A stretch of 8,917 nucleotides of DNA from Planctomycetota bacterium (GTDB lineage: Bacteria > Planctomycetota > Planctomycetia > Pirellulales > UBA7805). Below are positions 1 through 7,131 of the stretch, piece by piece (position 1 is the stretch's first letter; the number at the start of each line of letters is the position of its first letter). The position numbers were made by a program, and so were the translations under genes. The stretch spans positions 1 to 8,917 of the forward strand of contig JAUWIQ010000052.1 in NCBI GenBank assembly GCA_030605285.1. Reading direction: 5' to 3'. The notes under the pieces were generated by a model. The model did no database searches. It saw only the letters and a program-made list of their open reading frames with translations, and was not told the origin of the DNA.

Positions 1-14
1 CTGACTTTGCTTGT

Positions 15-41
15 TTGACAACGGATTTTCAATCATAGGAT
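15..41 (+). promoter_or_regulatory. Possible sigma-70-type promoter for the small membrane protein gene
   Basis: A perfect -35 hexamer TTGACA lies at 15-20. The best -10 candidate is TAGGAT at 36-41 (4 of 6 matches), but the spacer is only 15 bp, shorter than the usual 16-18. The octamer GGATTTTC occurs twice here as a direct repeat, at 23-30 and 38-45, which could be a regulator site or chance. If this promoter is used, the 5' leader before the start at 133 would be about 85 bases. The call rests on consensus matching only. Confidence 0.3.
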
Positions 42-132
42 TTTCTCCGAATCCGTCACTCCATCTTATTCGTAGACAGTGGATGGACGAGGATTGGACA
101 TTCACGAGACCCTCCCAATTTAAAAAGGGGCT

Positions 133-423
133 ATGAAAATGGATCAAAAACCAGAAGGTGCAACGACAGTTTTTGTACTGGGATTAATCGGCCTCTTGGT
201 CTGTCAAATTTTAGGCCTTGTTGCCTGGATTCTGGGGAATAACTATCTGAAAAAATGCCGACAGATGAATGTGCAACCAGAAGGAATGGCAGTCGCCGGC
301 AGGATCTTGGTAATAATCGCCACGGTTTTCTGGATTCTTTGGATCATTGCCTTGGTAATCTTCTTTGTGGTTGTAGGGGTAGCAGGGGTAGCAGGGGTAG
401 CAGGCATCTCACAGCAGTCCTGA
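133..423 (+). CDS. Small two-helix membrane protein, DUF4190-like
   Basis: This is a 96-residue protein of unknown function. It has two hydrophobic segments, about residues 12-34 and 53-82, joined by a short polar loop with basic residues (KKCRQM). The first helix is rich in Gly, Ile and Leu, and AGRILVIIA opens the second. This resembles the DUF4190 family of small membrane proteins, whose role is not known. The start follows a purine-rich AAAAAGGGG at 121-129; a second ATG at 139 is possible and would remove two residues. The C-terminus carries three exact GVA repeats (residues 82-90) encoded by a 9-bp tandem repeat. The gene stands alone, converging on the radical SAM gene 106 bp away. The family match is from memory of the pattern, so it is moderate; that this is a real membrane protein gene is fairly sure. 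Confidence 0.72.
   Translation: MKMDQKPEGATTVFVLGLIGLLVCQILGLVAWILGNNYLKKCRQMNVQPEGMAVAGRILVIIATVFWILWIIALVIFFVVVGVAGVAGVAGISQQS
376..402 (+). repeat. Exact 9-bp tandem repeat, three copies, in frame
   Basis: The unit GGGGTAGCA occurs three times head to tail with no mismatch, followed by a partial GG. It lies in frame and encodes Gly-Val-Ala three times at the C-terminal edge of the second membrane helix. Because the unit is a multiple of three, gain or loss of a copy would change length without shifting the frame. Confidence 0.9.
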
Positions 424-456
424 TCCGGTGAACCGTTGCCCGATTAGGAAATACCC

Positions 457-469
457 GCCACGCAGTGGC
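457..469. repeat. Short inverted repeat between convergent genes
   Basis: GCCAC (457-461) and GTGGC (465-469) form a 5-bp perfect stem with a 3-base loop in the 106-bp gap between the convergent membrane protein and radical SAM genes. It has no T-run on either strand, so it is not a typical intrinsic terminator. It is the only compact hairpin I see there, and may be chance. Confidence 0.3.
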
Positions 470-529
470 TGAGAAGCGTATTGCGCTGAGAGAGGCGGCA
501 GAGAATTGAGGCGCGCGGGCTCGGGATTC

Positions 530-1927
530 TTAGGCGGCGCGGCGCAGGGTCTCGGCAATTTTTTCGATTTTCTCCGCCGCCAGTTGCACCTGCTTGTGCC
601 GTCGGGATGAAAACCGCTGCAGGACTGGCCAGAGCAGGTGCCCGTTGTCGACAAAGTAGCGAGAACGGAAATAGAACTTCCGCATACAGCGGGCGTGCAG
701 TTCGCGGACTTGGGTGGCCGTGAGATACTTGTACTTCAGGATCGGCTCGTAGACGCTGTAATGGGAAAAGTCGAAGTCTTCGATCTGATCCTTTACCTGG
801 GTGAAGAATTCCGTGCCCGGATAAGGCGTCACAATATTGAAATTGGCATAGGTGGGGTTCACCTTGCGGGCATAAGCCAAGACACCCAAAATCGACTCCT
901 CGGTGTCCTCCGGAAAACCGACCATAAAACCCGCCACGGTGCGGATGCCCAAGTCCCGACAAAAACGCACAAAGTCGCGCTGGCGGTCATCTTTAATCGG
1001 GGCGCGCTTGTAGCGCCGCAGCGTCTCTTCATCGGGCGTTTCAATCCCCACCGTGATGCTCGTGAGCCCTGCGCCCCGGAGCCTGATCAACGTCTCTTCA
1101 CGCATCAAGTCGATGCGGCTTTCAATTGAAAACTGGATTTTGTAAGGCAACTGAGAAATCAGATCGGCAATTTGCAGCGCTCGTTTGCGATCCAGACCGA
1201 AGAGTGGATCACGAAATTTGAAGGAACGAAACCCATAATGCTCCGCACCGTGACGGATCTCTGCAATAACCGACTCCGGATTGCGGAATCGTATTTTGTT
1301 TTCCATCATGATGTAGGGGCAGTAGTTGCAGGTAAAGGTGCAACCCCGACTCAATTGGACTGGGGCCGTGGGAAACTTCCAGAAGTCGTATTTGATCCGG
1401 AATGATCGGTAATCAAAAACGGACCAGTCGGGCCAAGGCAGGCTGTCGAGATCCTTTACCGTGCCGACCGAAACCACTTGATTCTCATCCGCCAGTACGT
1501 CCTCGAGTTTCCAGAATAACATCTCGGCTTCACCGCGCACCACTTTGACATCCAGATCGACAAATGCCTCGGGCAATGCGTAGGCAACAGGTCCTGTAAC
1601 CAGAATCCGCGCGTCGGGCTGCTGCTCAAGGATCTTCTGCATCGTTTGATGCTCCAAACCCAAGGTCATTAGCGCAGGGTTAAAGATAATCAGGTCCGCA
1701 GTTGGGGGCATTTGGTCCGAGACGTACTCCACCGTATGGCCCGATTGTTTGAAGATCCCGGCGAGGTAGGCAAAATTCAGTGCTACCGGACGATGATCCC
1801 TGTGGTAGCCGCGACCGACCAACCAGTCCCCGAGACCGCCCCGACCGCGGTAGAGGCCGGTCCCCATCCCACCGGCGTAGTCCTTTTGTACGTCGTTCGC
1901 GTTCGTATCCCAGAGTACAATATGCAT
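530..1927 (-). CDS. B12-binding-type radical SAM protein, unknown substrate
   Basis: The 465-residue protein has the two-part layout of cobalamin-binding radical SAM enzymes. An N-terminal Rossmann-like region (about 45-150) holds the segment LNFAYLAGIFKQSGHTVEYV. The radical SAM barrel (about 188-380) carries the 4Fe-4S motif CTFTCNYC, with cysteines 196, 200 and 203, and later GIETPDEETLRRYKR and TPYPGTEFF. The classical DxHxxG cobalamin ligand motif is not visible, so B12 binding is uncertain. The N-terminus has an odd glycine-rich stretch (GGMGTGLYRGRGG). I start at the ATG at 1927, because AAGGA lies 10 bases upstream and the protein begins with a typical strand, MHIVLWDTN. An upstream GTG at 1993 would add 22 unlike residues. 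It lies 218 bp downstream of the glycosyltransferase on the same strand, so the two may act on one product. HpnJ-type hopanoid enzymes pair with a transferase in this way, but the N-terminus does not look like HpnJ. Confidence 0.85.
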   Translation of the reverse strand: MHIVLWDTNANDVQKDYAGGMGTGLYRGRGGLGDWLVGRGYHRDHRPVALNFAYLAGIFKQSGHTVEYVSDQMPPTADLIIFNPALMTLGLEHQTMQKILEQQPDARILVTGPVAYALPEAFVDLDVKVVRGEAEMLFWKLEDVLADENQVVSVGTVKDLDSLPWPDWSVFDYRSFRIKYDFWKFPTAPVQLSRGCTFTCNYCPYIMMENKIRFRNPESVIAEIRHGAEHYGFRSFKFRDPLFGLDRKRALQIADLISQLPYKIQFSIESRIDLMREETLIRLRGAGLTSITVGIETPDEETLRRYKRAPIKDDRQRDFVRFCRDLGIRTVAGFMVGFPEDTEESILGVLAYARKVNPTYANFNIVTPYPGTEFFTQVKDQIEDFDFSHYSVYEPILKYKYLTATQVRELHARCMRKFYFRSRYFVDNGHLLWPVLQRFSSRRHKQVQLAAEKIEKIAETLRRAA

Positions 1928-1937
1928 CGGCCTGTTT

Positions 1938-1942
1938 TCCTT
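1938..1942 (-). promoter_or_regulatory. Ribosome binding site that decides the radical SAM start
   Basis: On the minus strand AAGGA is 10 bases before the ATG at 1927. This supports that codon over the in-frame GTG at 1993. Confidence 0.55.
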
Positions 1943-2145
1943 GGTATTGGTCGGCGGGCTAAGTCCAGCGTCCGGGCGACTCCACAAAATCACACCCTAC
2001 AACCGGTAGCCTTTACAGAATCGGAAATCTCACCCCCGACTCCCAAAGAAATCTTGCCTGGAGTGGAATTTATCCAAAAAACAGCCCCTTTTCCTGCTAG
2101 CACTAGGAGCGAGTCCGGGTCAGATGAAACGATCCGGGGGATGTC

Positions 2146-3516
2146 TCAGGCGCTACGGCGTTGTTCCGCGACATCGGCTTGCACGGTGCTATTACCAGGG
2201 AGGACAATGATCGCGGGCTCCTCGTCGCCCATTGCAAGCGTCGGCACGGGCAACCATTTCTCGAGCAGAAACGGTTGCTGATCTGTTGTGGAGTGGGGTT
2301 CCTTGGCAAGCAAAACGAGCTTGCCACCCTTCTGCATTCGGTATCCGATACCGCGCCACCAGACGCTACGACCCACCACGGCCGACAAAAGACCCAGCCA
2401 AGCTACCGAAAGCACGAGGGGATATGCACATTGATCAAATATTCTTGCTCGTTCGAGTTCGGCGTTTTGCCTACGGACAAACAAGCGACCTGCATCTTGT
2501 CGCCAAGTCGCACGCACGACCGCCAAGCCCCAAAGGGCAGCTGAGCCCCCCAATGCCAGACCTGCGACGAGAGGAGAAGCCAACTTGAAAAGCACAATGG
2601 AAAGCAGGAGACCACCCCAAAATACGGACATGCTCGCAGAGGTAAAAACTAGACTCAGAAGCCAATGCTTTGTGCGGTACCAGCGTCCTACATAGCATTG
2701 GCGACGAAGAAATTCCCACATCCCCATCCCTTGGTAGTCGATTGAGGAGGTCACGACACAACTTGGCTCAAAATTGATATTCAAGCGTAGTCTGTCCATG
2801 CGGTGACTGGCGACGAGATCGTCGGAAAGCTGACCTCGCCAACTCCCGCGAATATCAGCGCGCTCAAATACTTCACGAGAGACGGCCCAGGAACCGCCCC
2901 ATAAAACCGACTGCCGTCGAGAGCAGACCAGACCCATTGCCGTTGCGTTAATACTCGAAATTAAAAGATTACTTAGTGTCGTTCGTCGCGGCACAAACCA
3001 TCGATAACTTGTCACCGCATTGACATTGATTGCATCGAGAGGGGCAATCAACCTGGAGAGCCAGTCGCTTTCGGGAGCCGCATCCGAATCGACAAAAACA
3101 AGCGTTTTGATCGCTTCATCAAGTCGGGTGGTTGCCACAGAAAGATTATGGATTTTCTGGCCGCAGTCGAGCGCACAACCTGCCACGATCAGTTGGACTG
3201 CAACCTCGGGTTTTCCGGCAATCAGCTTTTGAATGACCCGGCACGCCGGGTCATCGGCCGCTTCCACTACAAAATGGACTTCGTAATCCTCGTAGTCCTG
3301 CACCAAGAGACAATGCAGATTGTCTTTTAATGAAAAATCAACGCCCTTGCAGGGAACGATCACCGCGACACGGCCGGCCGTTCTTGCAGTCGCGCGATTT
3401 TGAAAGCAACTACGCGCATAACGCCGGTGCTCCCAAGTGTGTAATGTCAGCACCAGGGACATGACCAGGGTCAATGCCGCCAGACTGAAAAACAAGGCCA
3501 ATAGACCCGTCACCAT
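2146..3516 (-). CDS. Membrane-anchored glycosyltransferase, GT2/GT21 (ceramide glucosyltransferase-like)
   Basis: The 456-residue protein has an N-terminal membrane helix (about 3-25), a cytosolic GT-A catalytic domain (about 50-285), two or three membrane helices (about 286-312, 316-334 and 362-384) and a polar tail of about 65 residues. Visible motifs are VIVPCKG (52-58) opening the Rossmann fold, VFVDSDA with the metal-binding DSD (143-145), GQLSDD with the likely catalytic aspartates (232-233), and RRQCYVGRW (271-279). The last is a spaced variant of the (Q/R)xxRW motif of processive and ceramide-type transferases. Such enzymes move a sugar from a nucleotide donor to a membrane lipid. The acceptor here is unknown; HpnI-like transfer to a hopanoid is one option. 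The start at 3516 follows a GGGGG tract. A radical SAM gene follows downstream on the same strand. The long hydrophilic C-terminal tail is unusual and has no motif I recognise. Confidence 0.87.
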   Translation of the reverse strand: MVTGLLALFFSLAALTLVMSLVLTLHTWEHRRYARSCFQNRATARTAGRVAVIVPCKGVDFSLKDNLHCLLVQDYEDYEVHFVVEAADDPACRVIQKLIAGKPEVAVQLIVAGCALDCGQKIHNLSVATTRLDEAIKTLVFVDSDAAPESDWLSRLIAPLDAINVNAVTSYRWFVPRRTTLSNLLISSINATAMGLVCSRRQSVLWGGSWAVSREVFERADIRGSWRGQLSDDLVASHRMDRLRLNINFEPSCVVTSSIDYQGMGMWEFLRRQCYVGRWYRTKHWLLSLVFTSASMSVFWGGLLLSIVLFKLASPLVAGLALGGSAALWGLAVVRATWRQDAGRLFVRRQNAELERARIFDQCAYPLVLSVAWLGLLSAVVGRSVWWRGIGYRMQKGGKLVLLAKEPHSTTDQQPFLLEKWLPVPTLAMGDEEPAIIVLPGNSTVQADVAEQRRSA

Positions 3517-3927
3517 ATCAACCCCCGCCGTACACCTACATTCGATCTGCAGTCGCTACGCGATTTTATTTTGTGCTGAGGATCTCGCGCTAGACTCACG
3601 CGCGCGGCAATTTTCAAAACGCGATTGCCACCCTACCGATTGATTTTCCATTGCGTTTCCAGCGTTTGGTCACCGGACCCATCTCGTGCGCCCTTCCGGG
3701 GCATGGAGAGAGGACGTGGACACGCACATTCGGATTTATCGGTAAAAACGTGCCTAACCGTTAAAATTTCGCAATCTTAATGCCGTGAAAGCAGGTCGCC
3801 CGCGGGGAGAGATGCCAAGGGCTTGCCTTCGGTGACGCTGTAGAAATACAGTGCAAAGAGGATCCAATCGCTGCCATTGCGAGGGGCGATTGATTGATCG
3901 TGGCGACGTCGGAAAAAGGTGGCAATG
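3517..3927. other. 411-bp region without a supported gene
   Basis: This gap lies between mtaB (end at 3928) and the glycosyltransferase (start at 3516), both on the minus strand. It probably holds the 3' end of the mtaB transcript and the promoter of the transferase. I see promoter-like elements and an inverted repeat at 3563-3629. A TTG-started 70-codon frame (3777-3989, minus) overlaps the end of mtaB and has a protein-like tail (SDWILFALYFYSV), but no good start or ribosome site. I see no T-tailed terminator hairpin after mtaB. Confidence 0.6.
3563..3629 (-). promoter_or_regulatory. Possible promoter and operator of the glycosyltransferase gene
   Basis: On the minus strand TTGAAA (3612-3617) is followed after 17 bp by TCTAGC (3589-3594), a fair -35 with a weak -10. 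Closer to the gene, TAAAAT (3563-3568) matches the -10 consensus at 5 of 6 but has no good -35. An inverted repeat, GGCAAT (3606-3611) and ATTGCC (3624-3629), brackets the TTGAAA element, a position suited to an operator. All of this is pattern matching; no regulator is encoded nearby. Confidence 0.25.
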
Positions 3928-5223
3928 CTAGCAGTTGGCCAGTGCGGGTCGGTCTCCCGTGAGATAGCCGTGCTGCTGCCTACCGGCAATCACGTCAGAG
4001 AAGTTACCGATCAAATGCGTCCCACCCGCCAGTTCAACCGGTGCATAGCGGCAGGAAGTCCCTACGACCCGCCCATCCTCATGCGGTGAATTGCCTTCGA
4101 CGAGAACACGGAGTCGACGTCCGCTCAAGCTGTCAAAATACTTGGTCTTTAACTCGGATTCCAACTCGGAGAGCTGCTGAACACGTTGCTGTTTAACCTG
4201 TCGTGGCAACTGACCGGCCATCGTGGCAGCGGGTGTTCCCCGTCTGGCACTGAATGGAAAGATATGAATTTTTGAAAAACCGACCTCCCGGGCCACTTCA
4301 CAAGTTTCGGCAAATTCGCCCTCTGTTTCCGCCGGAAAGCCGACAATGATGTCGGTGGTGATTGCTGGTGCATCGAGTGTGCTTTGCAGCAAACGACAGC
4401 GATCGATAAACCGCTCACTACCCCAACGGCGACGCATTCTTCGCAGCACCGCATCGCTGCCACTCTGCATCGAGATGTGCAAATGAGGGCAGATCCGCTG
4501 GGGAAACTCGGCCATCACATCAATCAACTCGCGCGTTACTTCCGTGGCTTCGATACTGGATAGCCTCACCCGGAAATCATCCGGGAGGGCAACGATCGCG
4601 CGGAGCAGATGCGACAAACGCGTCCAGGAACTTTTGGGCTGGCCGCGGTTGAAATCAACACCGTAATGCCCCAAATGAATTCCAGTCAGGACAACCTCGC
4701 GGTAGCCTCGCGCTGCCAGACGTTGCACCTCCTGAAGAATCTCCGGCAGAGGCCGACTGTACATCTCAGGTCGCACCTTCGGAATGATACAAAAGCTACA
4801 TCGCAACAGGCAGCCATCCTGCACTTTGACATAGGCGCGATGCCGCTGCCCCAGACCCGACACGCCGGGGGGAATGTCAACGACTCCAAAGCGCCCCAGA
4901 AGATCAGGGAGTTCACGTTTGTCGGTAATGACTTCCACGACACCAGGCAGGCGGGCGACGTCCTCGGGTGCCCGCGTTGCGTAACAGCCCATCACCACAA
5001 TCCGTGTGCCCGGATTGCGACGGGCAAGCCGACGAATTTTCTGGCGGCTTTTGGAATCGCCTGAACTTGTCACCGTGCAGGTGTTCACAATGCACAAGTC
5101 GGCAATCTCTTCCTCCCTGGCATCAACGTAACCCGCCCCGAGCAAGCCCTCACGTACATACTCGGTTTCGTACTGATTGACCTTGCAACCGAGTGTGACC
5201 GTTTTAAGCCTGGGTTGCGACAT
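3928..5223 (-). CDS. mtaB: tRNA t6A37 methylthiotransferase MtaB
   Basis: MtaB is a radical SAM methylthiotransferase that adds a methylthio group to t6A at position 37 of ANN-decoding tRNAs, giving ms2t6A. The 431-residue length is normal. The N-terminal UPF0004 domain (about 5-110) begins with TLGCKVNQYE, the signature that separates MtaB from MiaB and RimO. It supplies three cysteines for the auxiliary cluster: 13, 49 (VNTCTV) and 80 (VMGCYA). The radical SAM domain (about 125-350) has CLLRCSFC with cysteines 138, 142 and 145, and DIIVGFPAET further on. A TRAM-like C-terminal part follows (about 365-425). The gene starts 45 bp after clpS and is probably co-transcribed with it. There is no clear ribosome site before the ATG; instead a palindrome lies about ten bases upstream. 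The identification is firm on motifs. Confidence 0.95.
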   Translation of the reverse strand: MSQPRLKTVTLGCKVNQYETEYVREGLLGAGYVDAREEEIADLCIVNTCTVTSSGDSKSRQKIRRLARRNPGTRIVVMGCYATRAPEDVARLPGVVEVITDKRELPDLLGRFGVVDIPPGVSGLGQRHRAYVKVQDGCLLRCSFCIIPKVRPEMYSRPLPEILQEVQRLAARGYREVVLTGIHLGHYGVDFNRGQPKSSWTRLSHLLRAIVALPDDFRVRLSSIEATEVTRELIDVMAEFPQRICPHLHISMQSGSDAVLRRMRRRWGSERFIDRCRLLQSTLDAPAITTDIIVGFPAETEGEFAETCEVAREVGFSKIHIFPFSARRGTPAATMAGQLPRQVKQQRVQQLSELESELKTKYFDSLSGRRLRVLVEGNSPHEDGRVVGTSCRYAPVELAGGTHLIGNFSDVIAGRQQHGYLTGDRPALANC

Positions 5224-5232
5224 CGCATGCGG

Positions 5233-5246
5233 CTCGAAGATTCGAG
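5233..5246. repeat. Palindrome in the clpS-mtaB gap, next to the mtaB start
   Basis: CTCGAA and TTCGAG form a perfect 6-bp inverted repeat around a 2-base centre, realistically a 5-bp stem with a 4-base loop in RNA. It ends 10 bases before the mtaB ATG on the minus strand, where a Shine-Dalgarno sequence would be expected and none is seen. A second weak repeat, GAATT/AATTC (5257-5270), covers the clpS stop. A role in mtaB translation or mRNA processing is speculative. Confidence 0.4.
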
Positions 5247-5268
5247 AAGGAATGGGGAATTCGGTAAT

Positions 5269-5607
5269 TCAAGCCTCTGGCTCGATTGAAGACGACATGG
5301 AGCCTTGGCAGTTTTTGATGAAGGGATCCTTGCCGTAGGCATGGATCTGATCTCGTTTTAGCTCCGCATGTTCCAGAGTGGTTGTCAAGACAATCACACG
5401 GCCCTGCTTATCAACGGACTCTGCCAACTGCACCCCTGTTTCGACCGGATGGCCAAAAAGCTGCTTGAGCATGGCAATCACATATTCATACGTATGGGAA
5501 TCGTCATTCCAAAGCAGCACATGGTAGCGTGGCTGTCGTTTGAGCCTGGGAGAGTCTTTGGCCGGTTTTTTCTCTGGGGGCGCCAATACCGAAGAAACAT
5601 GATCCAT
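5269..5607 (-). CDS. clpS: ATP-dependent Clp protease adaptor ClpS
   Basis: ClpS docks on the N-domain of ClpA or ClpC and delivers proteins with N-degrons to ClpP. The 112-residue protein has a charged, proline-containing N-terminal tail (about 1-25) and one ClpS core domain (about 27-100). The core signature WNDDSHTYEYV carries N34, D35 and D36, and the conserved AELKRDQ lies at 81-87. By eye the core aligns with E. coli ClpS without a gap through residue 70, and two pocket positions differ: residue 40 is Tyr where E. coli has Met, and residue 66 is Asp where E. coli has His. The C-terminus extends past the usual end with a KDP and GSM-containing tail. The start at 5607 has AAGGTGA (5615-5621) seven bases upstream. 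It is the first gene of a probable clpS-mtaB transcript and diverges from the M20 peptidase gene. Confidence 0.95.
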   Translation of the reverse strand: MDHVSSVLAPPEKKPAKDSPRLKRQPRYHVLLWNDDSHTYEYVIAMLKQLFGHPVETGVQLAESVDKQGRVIVLTTTLEHAELKRDQIHAYGKDPFIKNCQGSMSSSIEPEA

Positions 5608-5672
5608 GGTTTATTCACCTTACCTATCGCAATATCCTGAAAAAACGGGAATAGTCGAACACGATCCCAGAT

Positions 5673-5701
5673 ATTATATTCGATCACTTGCAGAGTGGGA
5701 A
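5673..5701 (-). promoter_or_regulatory. Probable promoter of clpS (and mtaB)
   Basis: On the minus strand a perfect -10 TATAAT (5673-5678) lies 17 bp after TTCCCA (5696-5701), a 4-of-6 match to TTGACA. Transcription would begin near 5666, giving a leader of roughly 58 bases before the clpS ATG. The same 121-bp gap must also hold the promoter of the divergent peptidase gene. On the plus strand TATATT (5675-5680) could be its -10, overlapping this one, but I see no good -35 for it. Confidence 0.5.
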
Positions 5702-5728
5702 TAAGATAAACACCGGAAGAGGAATCCG

Positions 5729-7108
5729 ATGGGCAAAACGCCGCCGGAAGTCGATCGTTACATTAAAGACCATCGATCTGAATTTGAAGAAGATCTTTTT
5801 GAATTTTTGCGGATTCCAAGCGTCAGTGCGGACAGCCAGCACAAAGAGGATACAGCCCGCGCTGCTGATTGGGTGGCTCAGCAGTTTGACCAGCTCGGTT
5901 TCCAGACCGAGCGGATCGAAACTTCGGGGCATCCGATTATTCTTTCCCGGTCGCCGAGGGTCGAGGGTGCACCCACTGCGTTGGTTTACGGACATTACGA
6001 TGTCCAACCGCCCGACCCTCTTGCCGAGTGGATATCCCCTCCCTTCGAACCCACAGTCCGCGATGGCAACGTTTATGCGAGGGGAGCAACGGATGACAAA
6101 GGACAAATGCTCACGCATCTCAAAAGTGCCCAGGCGTGGATCAAAGTCAAAAATTCCCTGCCCCTCAATTTGATTTATCTCATCGAAGGAGAGGAGGAGG
6201 TCGGTAGCGAACACCTGGAACATTTTATTGAAAGCTCCCAGGAAGATTTGGCCTGCGATTGCGTCGTGATCAGCGACACGAGTCAATTTGCACCCGGTCA
6301 ACCTGCCATCACCTATGGGCTCCGAGGGATCGCTTATTACGAATTGCGACTCAGCGGCCCATCGCAAGATCTCCATTCCGGGACCTTTGGAGGTGCTGTT
6401 ACCAATCCCGCCAATGCCCTGGCAATGCTTTTGGCGAAGCTGGTCGACTCGAATGGCAAAATACAGATCCCTGGATTTTACGACGCCGTCGTGCCACTCA
6501 CGACGCGCGAGCGCGAAGGTTTCCAGGCACTTTCTTTTAGTGAACAGCGTTTTCAAGACCTCGTGGGCGTCAAAGCTACCAGCGGTGAATCGGGGTTTTC
6601 AACGCTGGAGCGGCGGTGTGTCCGACCGAGCTATGATATCAACGGAATTTGGGGCGGCTATCAGGGGGAAGGTGCCAAGACCGTGCTTCCCGCAAAGGCT
6701 GGGGCAAAATTCAGTTTCCGCCTCGTTCCCGATCAGGATCCCCAGGCCATCAGTCGACAACTGGAGGGGTTTCTCCAGGAGCATCTTCCCGCGGGCATCA
6801 CGATGGAACTGATCGATCTGCATGGCGCACCGGGAGTCGTTGTCCCTCTCGACCGCCCCTATGTCGAGGCCTCGGCACGTGCAATCGAACACGGTTTTGG
6901 AACACCTCCGGTCTATGTGCGCGAGGGGGGATCGATTCCCATCGTGTCCGCCTTCACGAACTTCCTCCGAGCGGACTCACTGCTCCTTGGCTGGGGACAA
7001 AACGACGACAATACCCATAGCCCCAATGAAAAGTTCAACCTCTCGGATTACCATCGTGGAATCCGGACCAGTGCCTGCCTCTGGTCCGAATTGGCAGTGA
7101 TCGCATAA
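5729..7108 (+). CDS. M20 family metallo-dipeptidase
   Basis: This is a zinc peptidase of the M20/DapE/ArgE superfamily, in the branch of broad dipeptidases and carnosinase-like enzymes; 459 residues is the usual length. Metal-site residues follow the family order. H89 is in GHYDVQP, with D91 after it. The bridging D122 is in ARGATDDKG. The catalytic E156 and ligand E157 lie in EGEEEVGS, D183 in SDTS, and H430 in THSPNE near the C-terminus. The lid or dimerisation domain (about 200-320) contains DLHSGTFGG with H216. No signal peptide is seen, so it should be cytosolic and recycle peptides. Substrate cannot be read from sequence. The start has a strong ribosome site, GGAAGAGGA (5715-5723), five bases upstream. 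It diverges from clpS and precedes serS by 23 bp, probably on one transcript. Confidence 0.94.
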   Translation: MGKTPPEVDRYIKDHRSEFEEDLFEFLRIPSVSADSQHKEDTARAADWVAQQFDQLGFQTERIETSGHPIILSRSPRVEGAPTALVYGHYDVQPPDPLAEWISPPFEPTVRDGNVYARGATDDKGQMLTHLKSAQAWIKVKNSLPLNLIYLIEGEEEVGSEHLEHFIESSQEDLACDCVVISDTSQFAPGQPAITYGLRGIAYYELRLSGPSQDLHSGTFGGAVTNPANALAMLLAKLVDSNGKIQIPGFYDAVVPLTTREREGFQALSFSEQRFQDLVGVKATSGESGFSTLERRCVRPSYDINGIWGGYQGEGAKTVLPAKAGAKFSFRLVPDQDPQAISRQLEGFLQEHLPAGITMELIDLHGAPGVVVPLDRPYVEASARAIEHGFGTPPVYVREGGSIPIVSAFTNFLRADSLLLGWGQNDDNTHSPNEKFNLSDYHRGIRTSACLWSELAVIA

Positions 7109-7131
7109 AGAAAACGTTGAAATAATCTAAC

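Noticed and set aside
1928..1993. 22-residue N-terminal extension of the radical SAM protein from a GTG codon
   Set aside because: The ATG at 1927 has a better ribosome site, and the extension is unlike the start of this fold.
2076..2100. T6 run on the minus strand after the glycosyltransferase gene considered as a terminator
   Set aside because: Only 3-bp stems can be drawn before the T-run, too weak for an intrinsic terminator.
1712..2281. Plus-strand frame of 189 codons across the radical SAM start and the glycosyltransferase end
   Set aside because: It overlaps two supported genes on the other strand, is low in hydrophobic pattern and matches no family I know.
3777..3989. Minus-strand 70-codon frame with a hydrophobic tail after mtaB
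   Set aside because: It starts with TTG inside mtaB, has no ribosome site and no in-frame ATG. The tail SDWILFALYFYSV looks protein-like, so a decayed gene remains possible, but support is too weak.
5684..6556. Minus-strand open frame of 290 codons opposite the M20 peptidase gene
   Set aside because: It lies antisense to a firmly identified gene and has no recognisable motif. Its length is explained by codon composition of the real gene.
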